Below, in pieces: positions 1 to 11,609 of a DNA stretch of 64,000 nucleotides. The DNA lies in contig MU404060.1 in the NCBI GenBank assembly GCA_022695795.1, positions 718,856 to 782,855 on the forward strand, in the 5' to 3' direction. How positions within the stretch are numbered: the first letter of the stretch is position 1; each line of letters starts with the position of its first letter. A model generated the notes under the pieces. It was not told the origin of the DNA, ran no database searches, and saw nothing but the letters and a program-made list of their open reading frames with translations. A program made the translations under genes and the position numbers. Source of the stretch: Biscogniauxia marginata (taxonomy: Eukaryota; Ascomycota; Sordariomycetes; Xylariales; Xylariaceae).

Positions 1-1777
1 CGGTAAAGACACAAGTCGGGTATGGAGTTGGAACCATGATGACATTTCGGGTTACGCAAGGTAGATGAGATGGCCATTCCGAGATGCGACCAGGCCGTGT
101 TGTGCATATTACGCATGGGCGTGCCAGAGATCAGTGCTTTGCTTTTACCACTCCCGGGATCGTTATTTACGAAAATACTGCACGCATGAAAACAGCAAAT
201 TACGCCAGTTCTCATGTGTTCAAAATGGTAATCTCACACCGATAGATGCCGTCTCTGTGCCTGGGTGGTGTACATCTGCTTGAATCTGACGATAAGTTCG
301 ATATCTTCTTCAAAGCTGCAATTTGGAGAGGGAGGGGAGGAAGTTTGACTGCGGTCAAATCGATATCCACTGTTGTTCGAGGAAAGCGTGCGTGGTTCAT
401 GTTGAACCCAAAACAGCCAGGTTTGAGGGTAACTACGCTAGGATACTTGTGGTCGTGCGTTCTGGAAGGTCTGAGAGAAGATTCTGGGGTTAGCAAGTCG
501 AGCAGGGGATATGCTAAACCTACCCCAACCGTTGTCACAGCGGTGGCTCAGCCCTTTAGCTGATACCTAAACAACGCTACCTACGTAAAGTATTCGTCAA
601 AAATTCGATGAAAATTATCTACAGTAGTCTAACTGAGATTGCCTCCCCCTCCACTCCCCCCCCTTTTTTTTCTTTTCGTCGCCTCTATAATTAGGTATGG
701 CTGCTTAATCGCTTCGATCCCTCTTCGTTGTCGACAATGCGCCTGTGTTCCTAGTTGCCGATCATTTTTCTTGTCCACGACCCACCTCGGCTAGGTAGGT
801 ATATGTACCACGTTTGACCTCTTCGCCTTCGCTTCCCAGGATCCCTTCCCAATCGTGTCTGTTTGTGTATTTATGTTCTGCGCTGTAACAGGCCTCTACC
901 ACGCAAGAGGTTCACATGGTTCACATGGTGTGTCGGCACAATCTATTGGTCTGCCGTCGAATCAAGGTGGCATACATGTAGATAAGGCCTATGTGCGTCG
1001 GTATGACTGGACAGCCTTACTAGAGTTGCTGGCGTTTAAGTATGCAGCCGTTTTCATCTCATTGTCTCATTCATGGCAAGTTTTGTCCCCAGATCCACCG
1101 ATAACCCATCGATAAGGTTACTTTGCAGCCTTGGGGGGCGAATCTGGTAAGGGCAATCCCTCCCATCAGAGCCTCAAACTTATGCCATGCAATGCATTGC
1201 ATCGAATAACTCGGCCAGCAGCCATGAGCTCACTTGGACCACGCATATGTGCATACATATCTTCATGGTACCTGCTTTAGGTTACCTACATGCTACCTTA
1301 CCAACCTGCGTACCTTAGGTAGATGTAAGTACATGTATATGCTCAGATGGGCAGAGGTACATGTACCTAGTAAGGGGGGTTCCTGTCCATACAGGAATGG
1401 CAGTTCAGGAATGGTTCAGGTTGTGTAGTGTAGGTACTTAAGGTTACCTTCAATAGGTACATACCTACCTAGGCACCTCTTGTAAACTACAAACGCCAGC
1501 AAGTAGCTAGTACTTGCCATGTACGCAGGGCCACACTGCCGTCCCCGCAAGTTGCAGATTGAATTCTAGGTACTTCTACACAGAGAGCCGTTTTCGGTGG
1601 GTCGAAATGTACCTACTGTATTGAGTTTATGACATAACTCTTATCACGGGCGCGTTTTTTATGTGCTACCTTAACTTACCGATGATTCAGTTTTAATCGG
1701 TCTTACACGTTTCATGTTGCCTCAGCCTTACACGAGAGCCTTGTTGTAACTTTCATTCCCTCCCTCCCTCTTCTGCC
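1..1777. other. intergenic, no supported gene
   Basis: I see no coding region here; the short open frames on both strands resemble no family and lack consistent splice structure. The stretch from about 1255 to 1620 is crowded with variants of the words ACCTA, TAGGT and GTACCT, a motif that recurs in other spacers of this window. A perfect 16-base palindrome lies at 1187-1202. The last 60 bases before the next gene are pyrimidine-rich (TCCCTCCCTC), as is common just upstream of fungal start codons. Confidence 0.6.
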
Positions 1778-4422
1778 ATGTCTCTTGAGCACAACTATAT
1801 CCAAGGCAACAAAGACGACGGCCTGGACAACCGACAGATACTCATCCTCTATGGCTCCGAGACCGGGAATGGCCAGGATGCCGCAGGCGATCTTGGACGC
1901 CTCACGGAAAGATTACGTTTTCGAACGTTGGTCTGTGAGATGAACGATGTTGAGTTGGTAAGTCAATTCAATGAAGAGGCATGGATTCCACTGTGTGCGC
2001 TCTGACCACATCCTGTTTTTCTCGTATGTCTGCCTTCCCATTTTTTTCTAGCCTGGTGCCCTTTCTGGTTACGGGGTAAATAATGGAAAAGGCAATGTAA
2101 CAATTGCCTGCTCTCGAGGAAGTAGTTCTAGCTTATTGGCTATTTGTGTGTGCGTGTGTGTTGGCTCTCCTGCAGACCAGAGCATCGGACGAGAAACAAC
2201 ATAGGAAAAGAAGACGAAACAAGTCAATAACACCGCTTGTCATATCATCTAGAGCACGTTACTCCGGTATCCTTTCGTCGTCTTCGTCATTTCCACCACT
2301 GGTCAAGGCGAAATACCCAGAAACGCACGCACATTCTGGAAGAGCCTTCTTCGCAAACGGTTACCACCAAGCTGTCTCAGAAGCGTCAAGTTCACCACCT
2401 TTGGTCTTGGTGATAGCTCATATTCGAAGTGCGTGAAACTACTTTTTTTTTTGGCCGCCTCCCGACTTGTCACTCACCCCCTTGGCCCGCCAACAAAGAA
2501 TTGACTTGGTCTTGTGTCCTTGTTTTAGGTTCAACTGGGCCGCTAGGAAGCTTCACAAACGCCTTGAACAGCTCGGAGCAGTCGAGTTCTTCCCCCGCGG
2601 CGAGGCTGATGAACGTCACGAAGACGGGTATGCTCCTTTTACTCATCTGTCCTTTCTATTTCTATTTATTCTTATCTGCAGCTTTCAAAATCTCATCATC
2701 TATCTACTCGAGTCTTTTAGCTAACCACGACACAGTATCGACGGCGCATTTCTACCGTGGTCTGTTAGTTTACGCACCCACCTCCAGGCCGATTTTCCTT
2801 TACCTGAAGGTCTATCGCCTATACCACCTGATGTACCGCTTCCTCCTATGTACACCATTGAATTGCTGCCGCAAATGGACTCCACAGATGTGACTATGCC
2901 TGATCGCGACGACGTCCTGGAAGGGGGGGGCCAGCATAACAATCAGCAGCAGCCTCTCGACGATACCGCCGCGCTGTTCAGTCATGTTGACACTCTCCAT
3001 CCTGAAGTCTTACAGCAGACACTCCAGGTAGAGCGGATGTCGGTACACAGCCCGGCTCTCTCGGCTCGTCTCTCGGAGCGTACAGCCAACGAGATTGTCG
3101 GCGGCATAAATATCCTAGATCGACCGAACATGCTGAGGGATCATCCTGCAAAATATTCTCTCCAAGACACGGACAACACTGGTGATACCCCTCCAGATAA
3201 TCTTCTCCCGATACCTAAAGCATGGCGTGCCAGTGTAGAAAAGAATGATCGCGTCACTCCACCCGATCACTGGCAAGACGTCCGTCATCTGACGCTCCGT
3301 GTCTACCCAAAATTCGTACCACCCAACCCCAAGTCAGTCGTGTTAGCGTATGTACCGGGAGACGTGGTGGTCCTGTATCCCAAAAACTTCCCGAGCGACG
3401 TGCAAACTCTTATCGACCTCATGGGTTGGGGTGCCGTCGCTGATAGACCTTTTGAACACCGCTCTAAAGACTACAACGGGATCCCCAGCCGACCCAAGAA
3501 TTGCCATCCCTTGCCTCGTTCCACTCTACGCGATCTACTTCTTCACAACTACGACATAACCTCGATTCCCAAGCGTTCATTCTTTGAAGCCATCGCTTTT
3601 TATACGAAGGACCCTACGCACCAGGAAAGGCTCAAAGAGTTTGCGAACCCGGGGTTTTCAGATGAGTTTTACGACTACACCTCACGACCTCGACGATCGA
3701 TTCTTGAGGTGCTCCAGGATTTCCCGTCGGTCCAAATACCTTATGAGCACGTTCCGTCCCTATTTCCTGTAATGCGGGGTCGCGAGTACAGCATAGCGAG
3801 TGGCGGTGTGCTTGAGAAAGACCCCATATCACCGAACATCATGCGAGTTGAGCTATTGATAGCCTTGGTTAAGTATAAGACGGTGCTACGCAAGACTAGA
3901 CAGGGCCTCTGTTCCCGGTATTTGTCATCGCTCAGACCCGGCACGATTATCCACATAGGAATCAAAGAGCAAGAGAACCTGGACTTCTCCTTACATCAAA
4001 GACCACTATTGGCCATTGGCCCGGGCACTGGTATTGCACCGATACGTTCGCTTATATGGGATCGTCATGAGATACCTGAATGTGGAGATACAGTTCTCTT
4101 CTTTGGTGGCAGAAATCGCGATGCAGACTACTACTTCAAGGAGGAGTGGGAGGAGATGGGACTTCAGGTCTTTACTGCATTTTCGAGAGATCAGAGAGAG
4201 AAAATATATGTCCAGGACCGCATCCGTGAGCAGGCGGCGCTAGTGTGTAGTCTTCTCGATAAGGGAGCTGTTGTCTATCTGTGCGGTAGCTCGGGAAAGA
4301 TGCCCGAAGCTGTTCGACAAGCCCTCTACGACGCGATGGTAATCGGAGGCATGGCGCCCGATCCGGAAACTGCTAAACAGATGTTCCATTCGTGGGCTTG
4401 CATACGAGAGGAGGTGTGGTAG
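1778..4422 (+). CDS. TAH18: NADPH-dependent diflavin oxidoreductase, Tah18/NDOR1 family
   Basis: Electron donor of the cytosolic iron-sulfur cluster assembly pathway: family members pass electrons from NADPH through FAD and FMN to the Dre2 Fe-S protein. Model: exons 1778-1957, 2253-2428, 2529-2627 and 2736-4422, giving 713 aa in frame. Residues about 21-165 are a flavodoxin domain, seen as LILYGSETGNGQ, then VISTTGQGEIPRNARTFWKS, then FTTFGLGDSSYSKFNWAARK once the introns are removed. The FAD-binding signature REYS is at about 501-504 and the NADPH-binding GPGTGIAP at about 580, followed by FFGGRNRDADYYF and VYLCGSSGKMP. The chain ends in Trp, as is usual for this family. Intron 1 (295 nt) is long for this genome, and its acceptor (ag at 2251-2252) was chosen to restore the STLLRYPFVVFVISTTG frame. 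The family is very clear; the intron 1 acceptor is the least certain point. Confidence 0.95.
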
Positions 4423-7400
4423 ATGTACTATGGTCTCCAGTGAGATCAGAAGGTGAAACCCTCTAAGCCTAGCTAGCTACATTGGCTACAGTTTGCGGCA
4501 ACCTCCTGCAGCAACCAGGAACATTTGTATACGAGATCACCAGCGCAGGCACTTTATACTAGCTAGGAAGCAGCGATGATTATCCGAGAGCTATTTGCCT
4601 CGGGCACAATACCTACGTCTAGATGCCGTATTCCAGTAAATAAATTATTCATCTAATCAGGCCAGCGTTGTTGTACATTGCCTCGCAGTTATCTAGCAGA
4701 CCGGCTCCCCGCTTAGTTATAATGTCTAATGTCTGTCCGATTCAATACTTGACCGAGACTTCCGGAAATGAGAGGTGAGATATGCTTAGATGGGGACTAG
4801 TAAGAGATACCATTAGTAAAGAGTGACTCTTGCAAGGTATCAATCGTGGGTGAGACTAAGAAGCAAACTTGACTGGAGAAGAGCATTTGGGACCTAATAG
4901 GCGCTTCTACTTTGTACCTTTATCGCCTTGCGATATACCCACAGTGGAACTCCCGGATAGAACAATCTATATCATCTAATTCCTAACCCTCTCAATCCCT
5001 GACATAGGGAACGTGACTCTTAACCCATCCCCCTTTCTCTTTGCGACGACGAGCTAGGTATAAAACTCGATTTGCCCTGCTCTTCAAGAACTTGTAGGAA
5101 AGCCTAAGTCCACTATAAATCTTGACGATTTCCTATCGATAATCAAGGAGAAGCAGAGTTCCCACCGTGCGAAACTCATTAGTCAAGTCAGCAAGCTGGT
5201 TGATCTTCTCTTACGTCCTTCTGAGTAACCTCAGATCCCTTTGGTCATTGAAGCTCCAATCTGAGGATGAAAGCTATTGACGGTGAATATTGAGAAGGCC
5301 CGGTGAGCAGTCGTCAGTAAGTAAGACACCTGTACCTCGTAGGACTGTTTATTTCAAGCTCACTTCTCTCTTCTTGTTTTTCTCCCAAGACATCACCACT
5401 ACAATCAATATTAGCATGTATTGTTCTTGATTTTCTAATGAAGAGGTTATTACTTCCAGTCTCCAAGATTCGGACTAACACGACCTAGGTATTTGCCGTT
5501 CCTAAAGAACAGAAAGGCCAACCAGACAGCGAGATACTGCATTTGCTTCTCCGAAACAACACCCACCAATCCCTGTTCTACAGCCGAGACTTCAACTCAC
5601 GACTGTAGCCTACCTCCCGCTACCGCTGACACCCCCACCGACCCGAGCCCTCGAGCAACAAGACGGATATTAGTCTAGAGGAGGAAACTGGAATCGCAAT
5701 TGTGACAACTGTTTTGGAAGGGGTCCATGCTCTGCTAGAAGACGTGGGTATTACTCATCTTAGCAACCGACTGCTTAGGTCTACACTCGATCTGACAATA
5801 TAAATAGGTTTCGTGGATCATGCCGAGAAAGTGGGTTAAGAGATGAAAATTGTCGAAGGCCTCCTCTTCTCAAGGATTTCGGGGAGGGGATGTAGTATAG
5901 GGTCAATGAGAAGGGACAATCGTCTAATCGTCCAGATGTCCCCTGCCCACCCCTCCCCCCCCCTTTTTTTTTCCTAGGTGGAGTCGTATAGCTAGATAGT
6001 GTTCCCCCTCTCAAGCTTTCTGGTAGTATCCCCTGATAGATAGAAATTAATTGTATTTTGAGTCATTGACATCAGGTATACTAAGTCTTTTCCTCAAGAA
6101 AGGAGACCTATAATATGATATGGTGATCATAGAATTAAAATTTAGGGTTCTGAGAGATCCTAAGAGGTACTTCAGGTGGTAAGTGCTACCAAGGACACAG
6201 CTTTACTAGCATTCTTCCTATCATCTCAAACCTGATAGATACCTACGTGGTCTATTCTACCGGACTTGGATTGGACAGATTGACGCTTGATATTGACTTG
6301 ACAAGTCTTGCCAATCTTAGTTGTCCGACAAAGCAAAGATACGGCGGAAATCTCTGGAGTAACATGCGGCCAAACAAGGTGGCGTGGGAGTCCTGCGATG
6401 TTATCAGAAAATAGGCACACCCATTTTATCTCTTGTTATGGGGCCTGAGGCATAGTAGTATAAAAACTCATTACCTACGCGTTGCGTTAGAGTATATATG
6501 TATATGGGGGGAGAGAGCCTCTACAGTAGAGGTTTTTATTTTATTTTTGAACTTCATGATTCACGCGGATGATAGTATATTCACCACGTGAGAAGATTAA
6601 ACGCCGACGATAATGATATAATATCATGATTTCATATTTTCTTCTCCCAGCTGGGATGCTCCCCGACATATAATTGTGTACATAATTTTACTCCATGCCT
6701 AAGTTGACCTCATTGTTAACGTATATAATATATATAGCATTTCTTACATTCATCAAAATGCATATTAAAAAAAAAAAGAAGAAAAAAAAAGAACCAACCC
6801 CGTTGATGTCCTATGTTGCCCTTGATATCGAAATATATGTGGCGCTCACCACGAAGAGAAGGTCGTCCATCTACTGTGCCACCTTTAGCACGTTTTACCG
6901 TGGCATTAGTTGTGTTCCCTGCTCAGTGGCGGCACATCATCAATGGCGTACGCATAAGTGTTCCTGGATTATGCAGCTGATCCTTCAGGCCGAACCCGCT
7001 AGTCAAGATGGATCGATCGAGAGTCAGCTTAGGTCCGGAAAGGAGGTCAAAACGGAGTGGCAAGACCATACATTAGGGCTGACAAGTGATGCTGAATAGG
7101 AAGATGCAAGCAGGTCTCCGGCACCTGTCAGCGGTGTCGCGATGTTGGAACGGAAGAGGGAAATGACGATTAATCAATTGTGTTCTACGATAGCCCTCCA
7201 ATCAATAATGCCCTACTATACAAAGACTGCCCCCCCTCTCCCCCCTTTTAAGATGAAAACTAGCCCGCAAGACGTCTTCCCTCGCAGCGTTAATACTAGT
7301 AAATCTACTGAGAAGTCATGGATTGTACCATGCCTCTAAAAGATGAACCAAAAAATGATAGTATGCTTTTCTCTTGATTGTATGTTTGGTCTCCGTGTGG

Positions 7401-9355
7401 ACTGCTTGCTTGGAAAGACGGTTGGCATTACAAGCCTGGTACCTGATCCAGGGGCTAATGGATCTCAGAGGAGCTAGTTCTAGATACTTTCCACGCGAAC
7501 CCCCTCTTACATCTGTCATCAGGAGCATGGATGACATTATTCACTGCTTTCTTGCATACCTAGCCTGATCTTGCGGCTACAAGTCCACACAGGTGGAGAA
7601 TTTTCTAAACCCAAGAATTGCCTACGCCGCTACGTTGCAGCTTCACTTACTGAAAATGGGACATTTCTGCGCCGCAGGAAGCAGCACTTCAGGATAGTAC
7701 CTAGCTATGCAGCGATTGGACCTACGGAAGCGAGCACCTAACCATGGCGAGCCAGAAGAGCCGAGCCGGGTAATATGCTCACTCGCTGGCTGCCAAAACG
7801 GTCCACCTTGAGTCTAGTTAGGTCTTTGGTTTTTGTTGCGGCATTGTCGGGTATTTGTATAGCAATATACATAAATTGAGGACGGACTTCACTTCCTTGA
7901 TGAGATTTACCGTCCGTCATGAAGACCTGATACTGGGATTGACTAGGCGGCATCGAGAGGAGGATCTGAACGGAGCTATACGCCAGCCGCCAATTTCAAG
8001 TTCTGCCCTGCATCTGCAAAAGTTTGTCTTTGCAAGGACCCCAGACGCCGAAGAAACGAAAGGTATACTATAGGAATCAAAAGACCACGCAGCTACGCGG
8101 TGCGGCAATGTTTGGTGATGGAGGGGGGAGGGTTCATTGCCATGTGGCCTCCTGATCCTCCGTCTAAGTGGAAAAAGGGATAGGAGAGTGGAGAGTGCCG
8201 ATATTGGCACCACCATGCACTGAGGGATCACCGGCGAATGTGATGAAATGAAAGATAAACGTCATAAGCATCCGAACCAGGATTTCTCAGATAAGGGAAA
8301 TTTTGTTATGTATTCTGTGATGATGTGATCGCGATTCGAATGCCGGCAGGCTGGCTGACCGGGCAGGCCCCAAGGAAAAGGATCGATGTATAGCCCCTGG
8401 TCTGAGCCGACCCTGTTCACCCCCGCAAGAGACTGGGTTGCTTCACTCCGTCCAGTGCCACCCCTGGAACTGATTGACAGGCACACAGAAAAGAAGAAAA
8501 GCAAGGAAAAAGAAACAACAACAAAAACTTTTCGCACGTTGTGAGAACGATGGTAAGGATGAAAGAAGAAGAAGAAAAAAAAGACGTAAATATTCTGATA
8601 CCCTACACGCTGGCTTATAATAATTACGCGCTACATCATATCGACGAGGGCCTTGGCAACAAAAAGGAGTAGCAGTACGGGACTTTTCTTCCTTCGAAAG
8701 TTCGCCTGAGACCCCGGCTCTTTTTGATATATCCTAGCTCCAGCAGTGACTTTTCCGACGACCCGATGATCAGTATTTTATGATAGCTACTTTCCGGAAT
8801 CCTTGTCTGTCCGTGATCATATCGAAAAACAAATCCTTGCTGCATATGCTCGAAGCGAGGATACCGTTGGGGGAAAAACGTGCGTGCTGGCTGGGAACCT
8901 CAGCGTCGGTACAAACTAACTGTGCTAGGCAAGCAAGGGTACTTATTACCCCATACAGTGATTTAGTTACATAGTCGAGCGAAGTACTGATGACAACGGA
9001 TGGCAACAAGGAGAGATATACCCTGGGTTCAACGAAATAATCTAATGATCGTGTTGTGATGATACCTTCTATTTGCTGACCTCCTTTACACAGCTCGTTT
9101 AGACAGCATATAATAATTACAGGTATGAGAAGTTATTTTTTTTGAGAGGTCATTTCAAGATTTTTTATTTCGCTTTTGCGTTCTCAAGGGGGTATCGTAT
9201 CGTAAGCAGCTTATCCAAGTGAACTTTTCCCCCAATATGCACATATATAGCATGACATCGTAAAGAGATGATTCCTTCTCGCGTTCCGCGCCGTATCAGG
9301 AGCTCTTGCAGATGAAGGTCATCTTGAGAACCCTGACTACCTGAATATAAGTACA
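4423..9355. other. 4.9-kb spacer, no supported gene
   Basis: No open frame here has recognisable domains or credible splice partners. Visible landmarks are an A-rich purine tract at about 6768-6792, a C-rich then T-rich tract at about 5945-5973, and a small hairpin (CCTCTAC / GTAGAGG, 6518-6532) followed directly by a T-rich run. The 134-codon frame at 6695-7099 starts inside AT-rich low-complexity sequence and I do not regard it as a gene. The spacer may contain decayed repeats, but I could not identify any family. Confidence 0.55.
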
Positions 9356-11609
9356 TTATGCCCAGAAAAGCAATGGTCCCAGCACCCCGGCGCCGATCGC
9401 TATGCATGATACCCCGAAACCGAGTCCCCAACCCGGCGGCGGTCTCGCGGCTTGTCCGCTGTTATCTAGCGATTCCGCAGTTGTCGGGATGGCGGCCACA
9501 GCGGCGTTGTTCGCGACGCTCATGGTCGTGGTCCAGGCGTACGGGAAGCCAAAGGTCCAAGTCGAGACAGCCACTCCGCCGGGTCCGACGGTGATGGTCT
9601 CGCCCCTGTTACCGTCGCCATCGCCGCGGCCGCCGACAACAACCGTGGTTTCCGCCGCGCCGTAGCCCATGCGGTAGGTGACCCCCTCTATGAACACGGC
9701 CGTCGGGCCGAGCCGCGTCATCGTGACCCCGCCCACCATCTCGTAGGCGATGGCGTCGGGCGCCGCGGCGACGCCCCCGAGGGTCTTCGCGTGGACGACC
9801 ACGCCCGATGGCCCAACGAGGACCGTGTCCCCGTCGATGACCTCCGTGGTCGTGCTCGAGGCGGTCCCGTACGTCACCGTCGTGCCTTCGATGACGACCC
9901 TGTCGGACCCGATCGCCGTGATCAGCTCGCCGCCCATGACCGCCACCTCGGTCGGTCCCGCGGTGCCCGCACCCACGGGGAGGAAAAGTGTCTGGCTGGG
10001 GAAAACGATACCGCCTGGCTCGATGGCGATCTGTTGTCCCCTGATCGTCGCCGACGTCGGCGTGGACCCGACGGTGAAGGCCGTGCCGTCGATAGTGGCG
10101 ATGGAGGGCCCATAGACTACTTCTAGATCCCCGATCGTGGTGGTCATCGGCATGTCGACAAAGATACCCCCTCCGTTGGGAGGTCGAGTGATTGTCGCGC
10201 CGGCGCCGATTACTCTCGATGGGTCGATGACAAAGGTATTGCCCCCTGCTACTACGACTGTCGAGGTTGCCCGCTCGGGATTATCGGCGAACGTTTCATG
10301 ATTGAGTACCACTTCGCCTGGCTGGACTACCACGGTTACCGGAGCCGTGACCTGCACCCCGTTTCCGGGGGCTGGCGTCGGTGTCCGCGTCGGCATCGGC
10401 ATTGCAGCTGTCTTCGCCGGCTCGACCCAGGGAGTCACCATGCCGTAGTCAGGGGTCGCGAGGGGACGACGCCCGGAAGCGGTCCCGTGGCTATCCGGCG
10501 ACGCGGGCGAGCCGCCATAACCGGGCGGCGTCACGCTGGAGAAAACCACCGCGGGATTCTTGTCGGTGGTGACGAAGGTGACCGTCTGCGTCACCGGTGC
10601 GGTCTCGGTCGGGGCCCAAGCTCCCGTAAAAGAAGTTGTGTCCCCGGTAGGGTCACCTGAGCTGTGGAGGGGAGTACATGTTTTCCCTGTGCCGTCGCAA
10701 ACAGAAACGGTGAGCCGACCGGTCGGGCTCGTTCTAGGGGGAGTGCATGCCTCCGGGGTGCTGATCGTAGGGAACGGTGGCGTGTAGTCAGCGGGATCGC
10801 CAGTCCACGTCGTAGTCGACGTATAGACGATGGTGTATGAAGTGACAATGACACGATCGCCCGACTTTGATGACGGACAAGTGTTCTCGTTAGTCGTGAA
10901 AGTTGTACTGGTGGTTGGTAGCGGAGGGTTGGTCAAAGTGAGTGCAGTCGTCGGTGAAGTAAGACTGGCCGTAGAATTCCAATTCCATGGTAGCGAAGTA
11001 TTATTAGAAGATATGATGGCTGAAGCTGTTGAGGATGAGTTCAAGTGGAGAGGGACGCTAGAGATAGATGATGGAGTAGTGACCTTAGAGGTACGTGTTG
11101 CTGTCGAAGTGAATGCTAACGGCGGTCTTGCAAGCGTCGTGATAGTCCCTAAATCTAACAGAGACAGAAACGGGTCCGACTCAGATGATACAGCTTGATT
11201 CGTCGTACTACCCACGGTCACAGTTGCAACCTTTGCCAGGGACGTTGTCGTTGGGTGTGAGACGGCGTATAATGAAGCACTCGTCAACGAGAAGCTCGAC
11301 CCAACCGCATCTAGTACAGATACCCTAGACGATCCAAGCGCAACAGGGTCCGCCGGGGAAGTGGAGACGACGTTGATTCCCGTATCATTGTAAGATATCC
11401 TTTTGTCACTAAGGCGACCTAAGTGATGCTCTGCAGAGCCATTAGAATCTAGTGTACAAGACCCCTAAGAACTACCTAATGCAACATGTGGGTTAGGCAA
11501 ATCGATGGATGGGTCAGAACTAACCAGCTCCAGCTAAGGTAGATACTGTCGGGATTACGTGACCTGATAGCGCGGCAACACACCACAGAACATTCACGAC
11601 GGCTGGCAT
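9356..11609 (-). CDS. secreted Ser/Thr-rich repeat protein, probable GPI anchor
   Basis: Predicted cell-surface protein of 719 aa; I do not recognise a named family. The long frame has no internal ATG at its 5' end, so I joined it to a short first exon: 11559-11609 (MPAVVNVLWCVAALSGH, a signal-peptide-like start), donor gtaatc at 11558, branch-like cctaac, acceptor ttag, then exon 2 from 11464 to 9356. Phase is kept. Residues about 20-280 are Thr/Ser/Pro-rich and probably O-glycosylated. The C-terminal half has diverged repeats of about 55-65 residues alternating VxGGxTxxI, VxIEGxTxxYG and VGPxGVxVxxxT. The last 20 residues are hydrophobic after a small-residue patch, consistent with a GPI-attachment signal. 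Coding sequence is markedly GC-rich compared with the flanks. The C-terminal half is secure; the first exon is inference. Confidence 0.68.

Noticed and set aside
6518..6532. Hairpin followed by T run resembling a bacterial-type terminator
   Set aside because: The stem is only 7 bp, there is no transcribed gene just upstream, and rho-independent termination does not apply to nuclear genes.
6695..7099. 134-codon frame beginning with a poly-Lys run
   Set aside because: The start lies in an A-rich tract, and the remainder lacks any recognisable motif.
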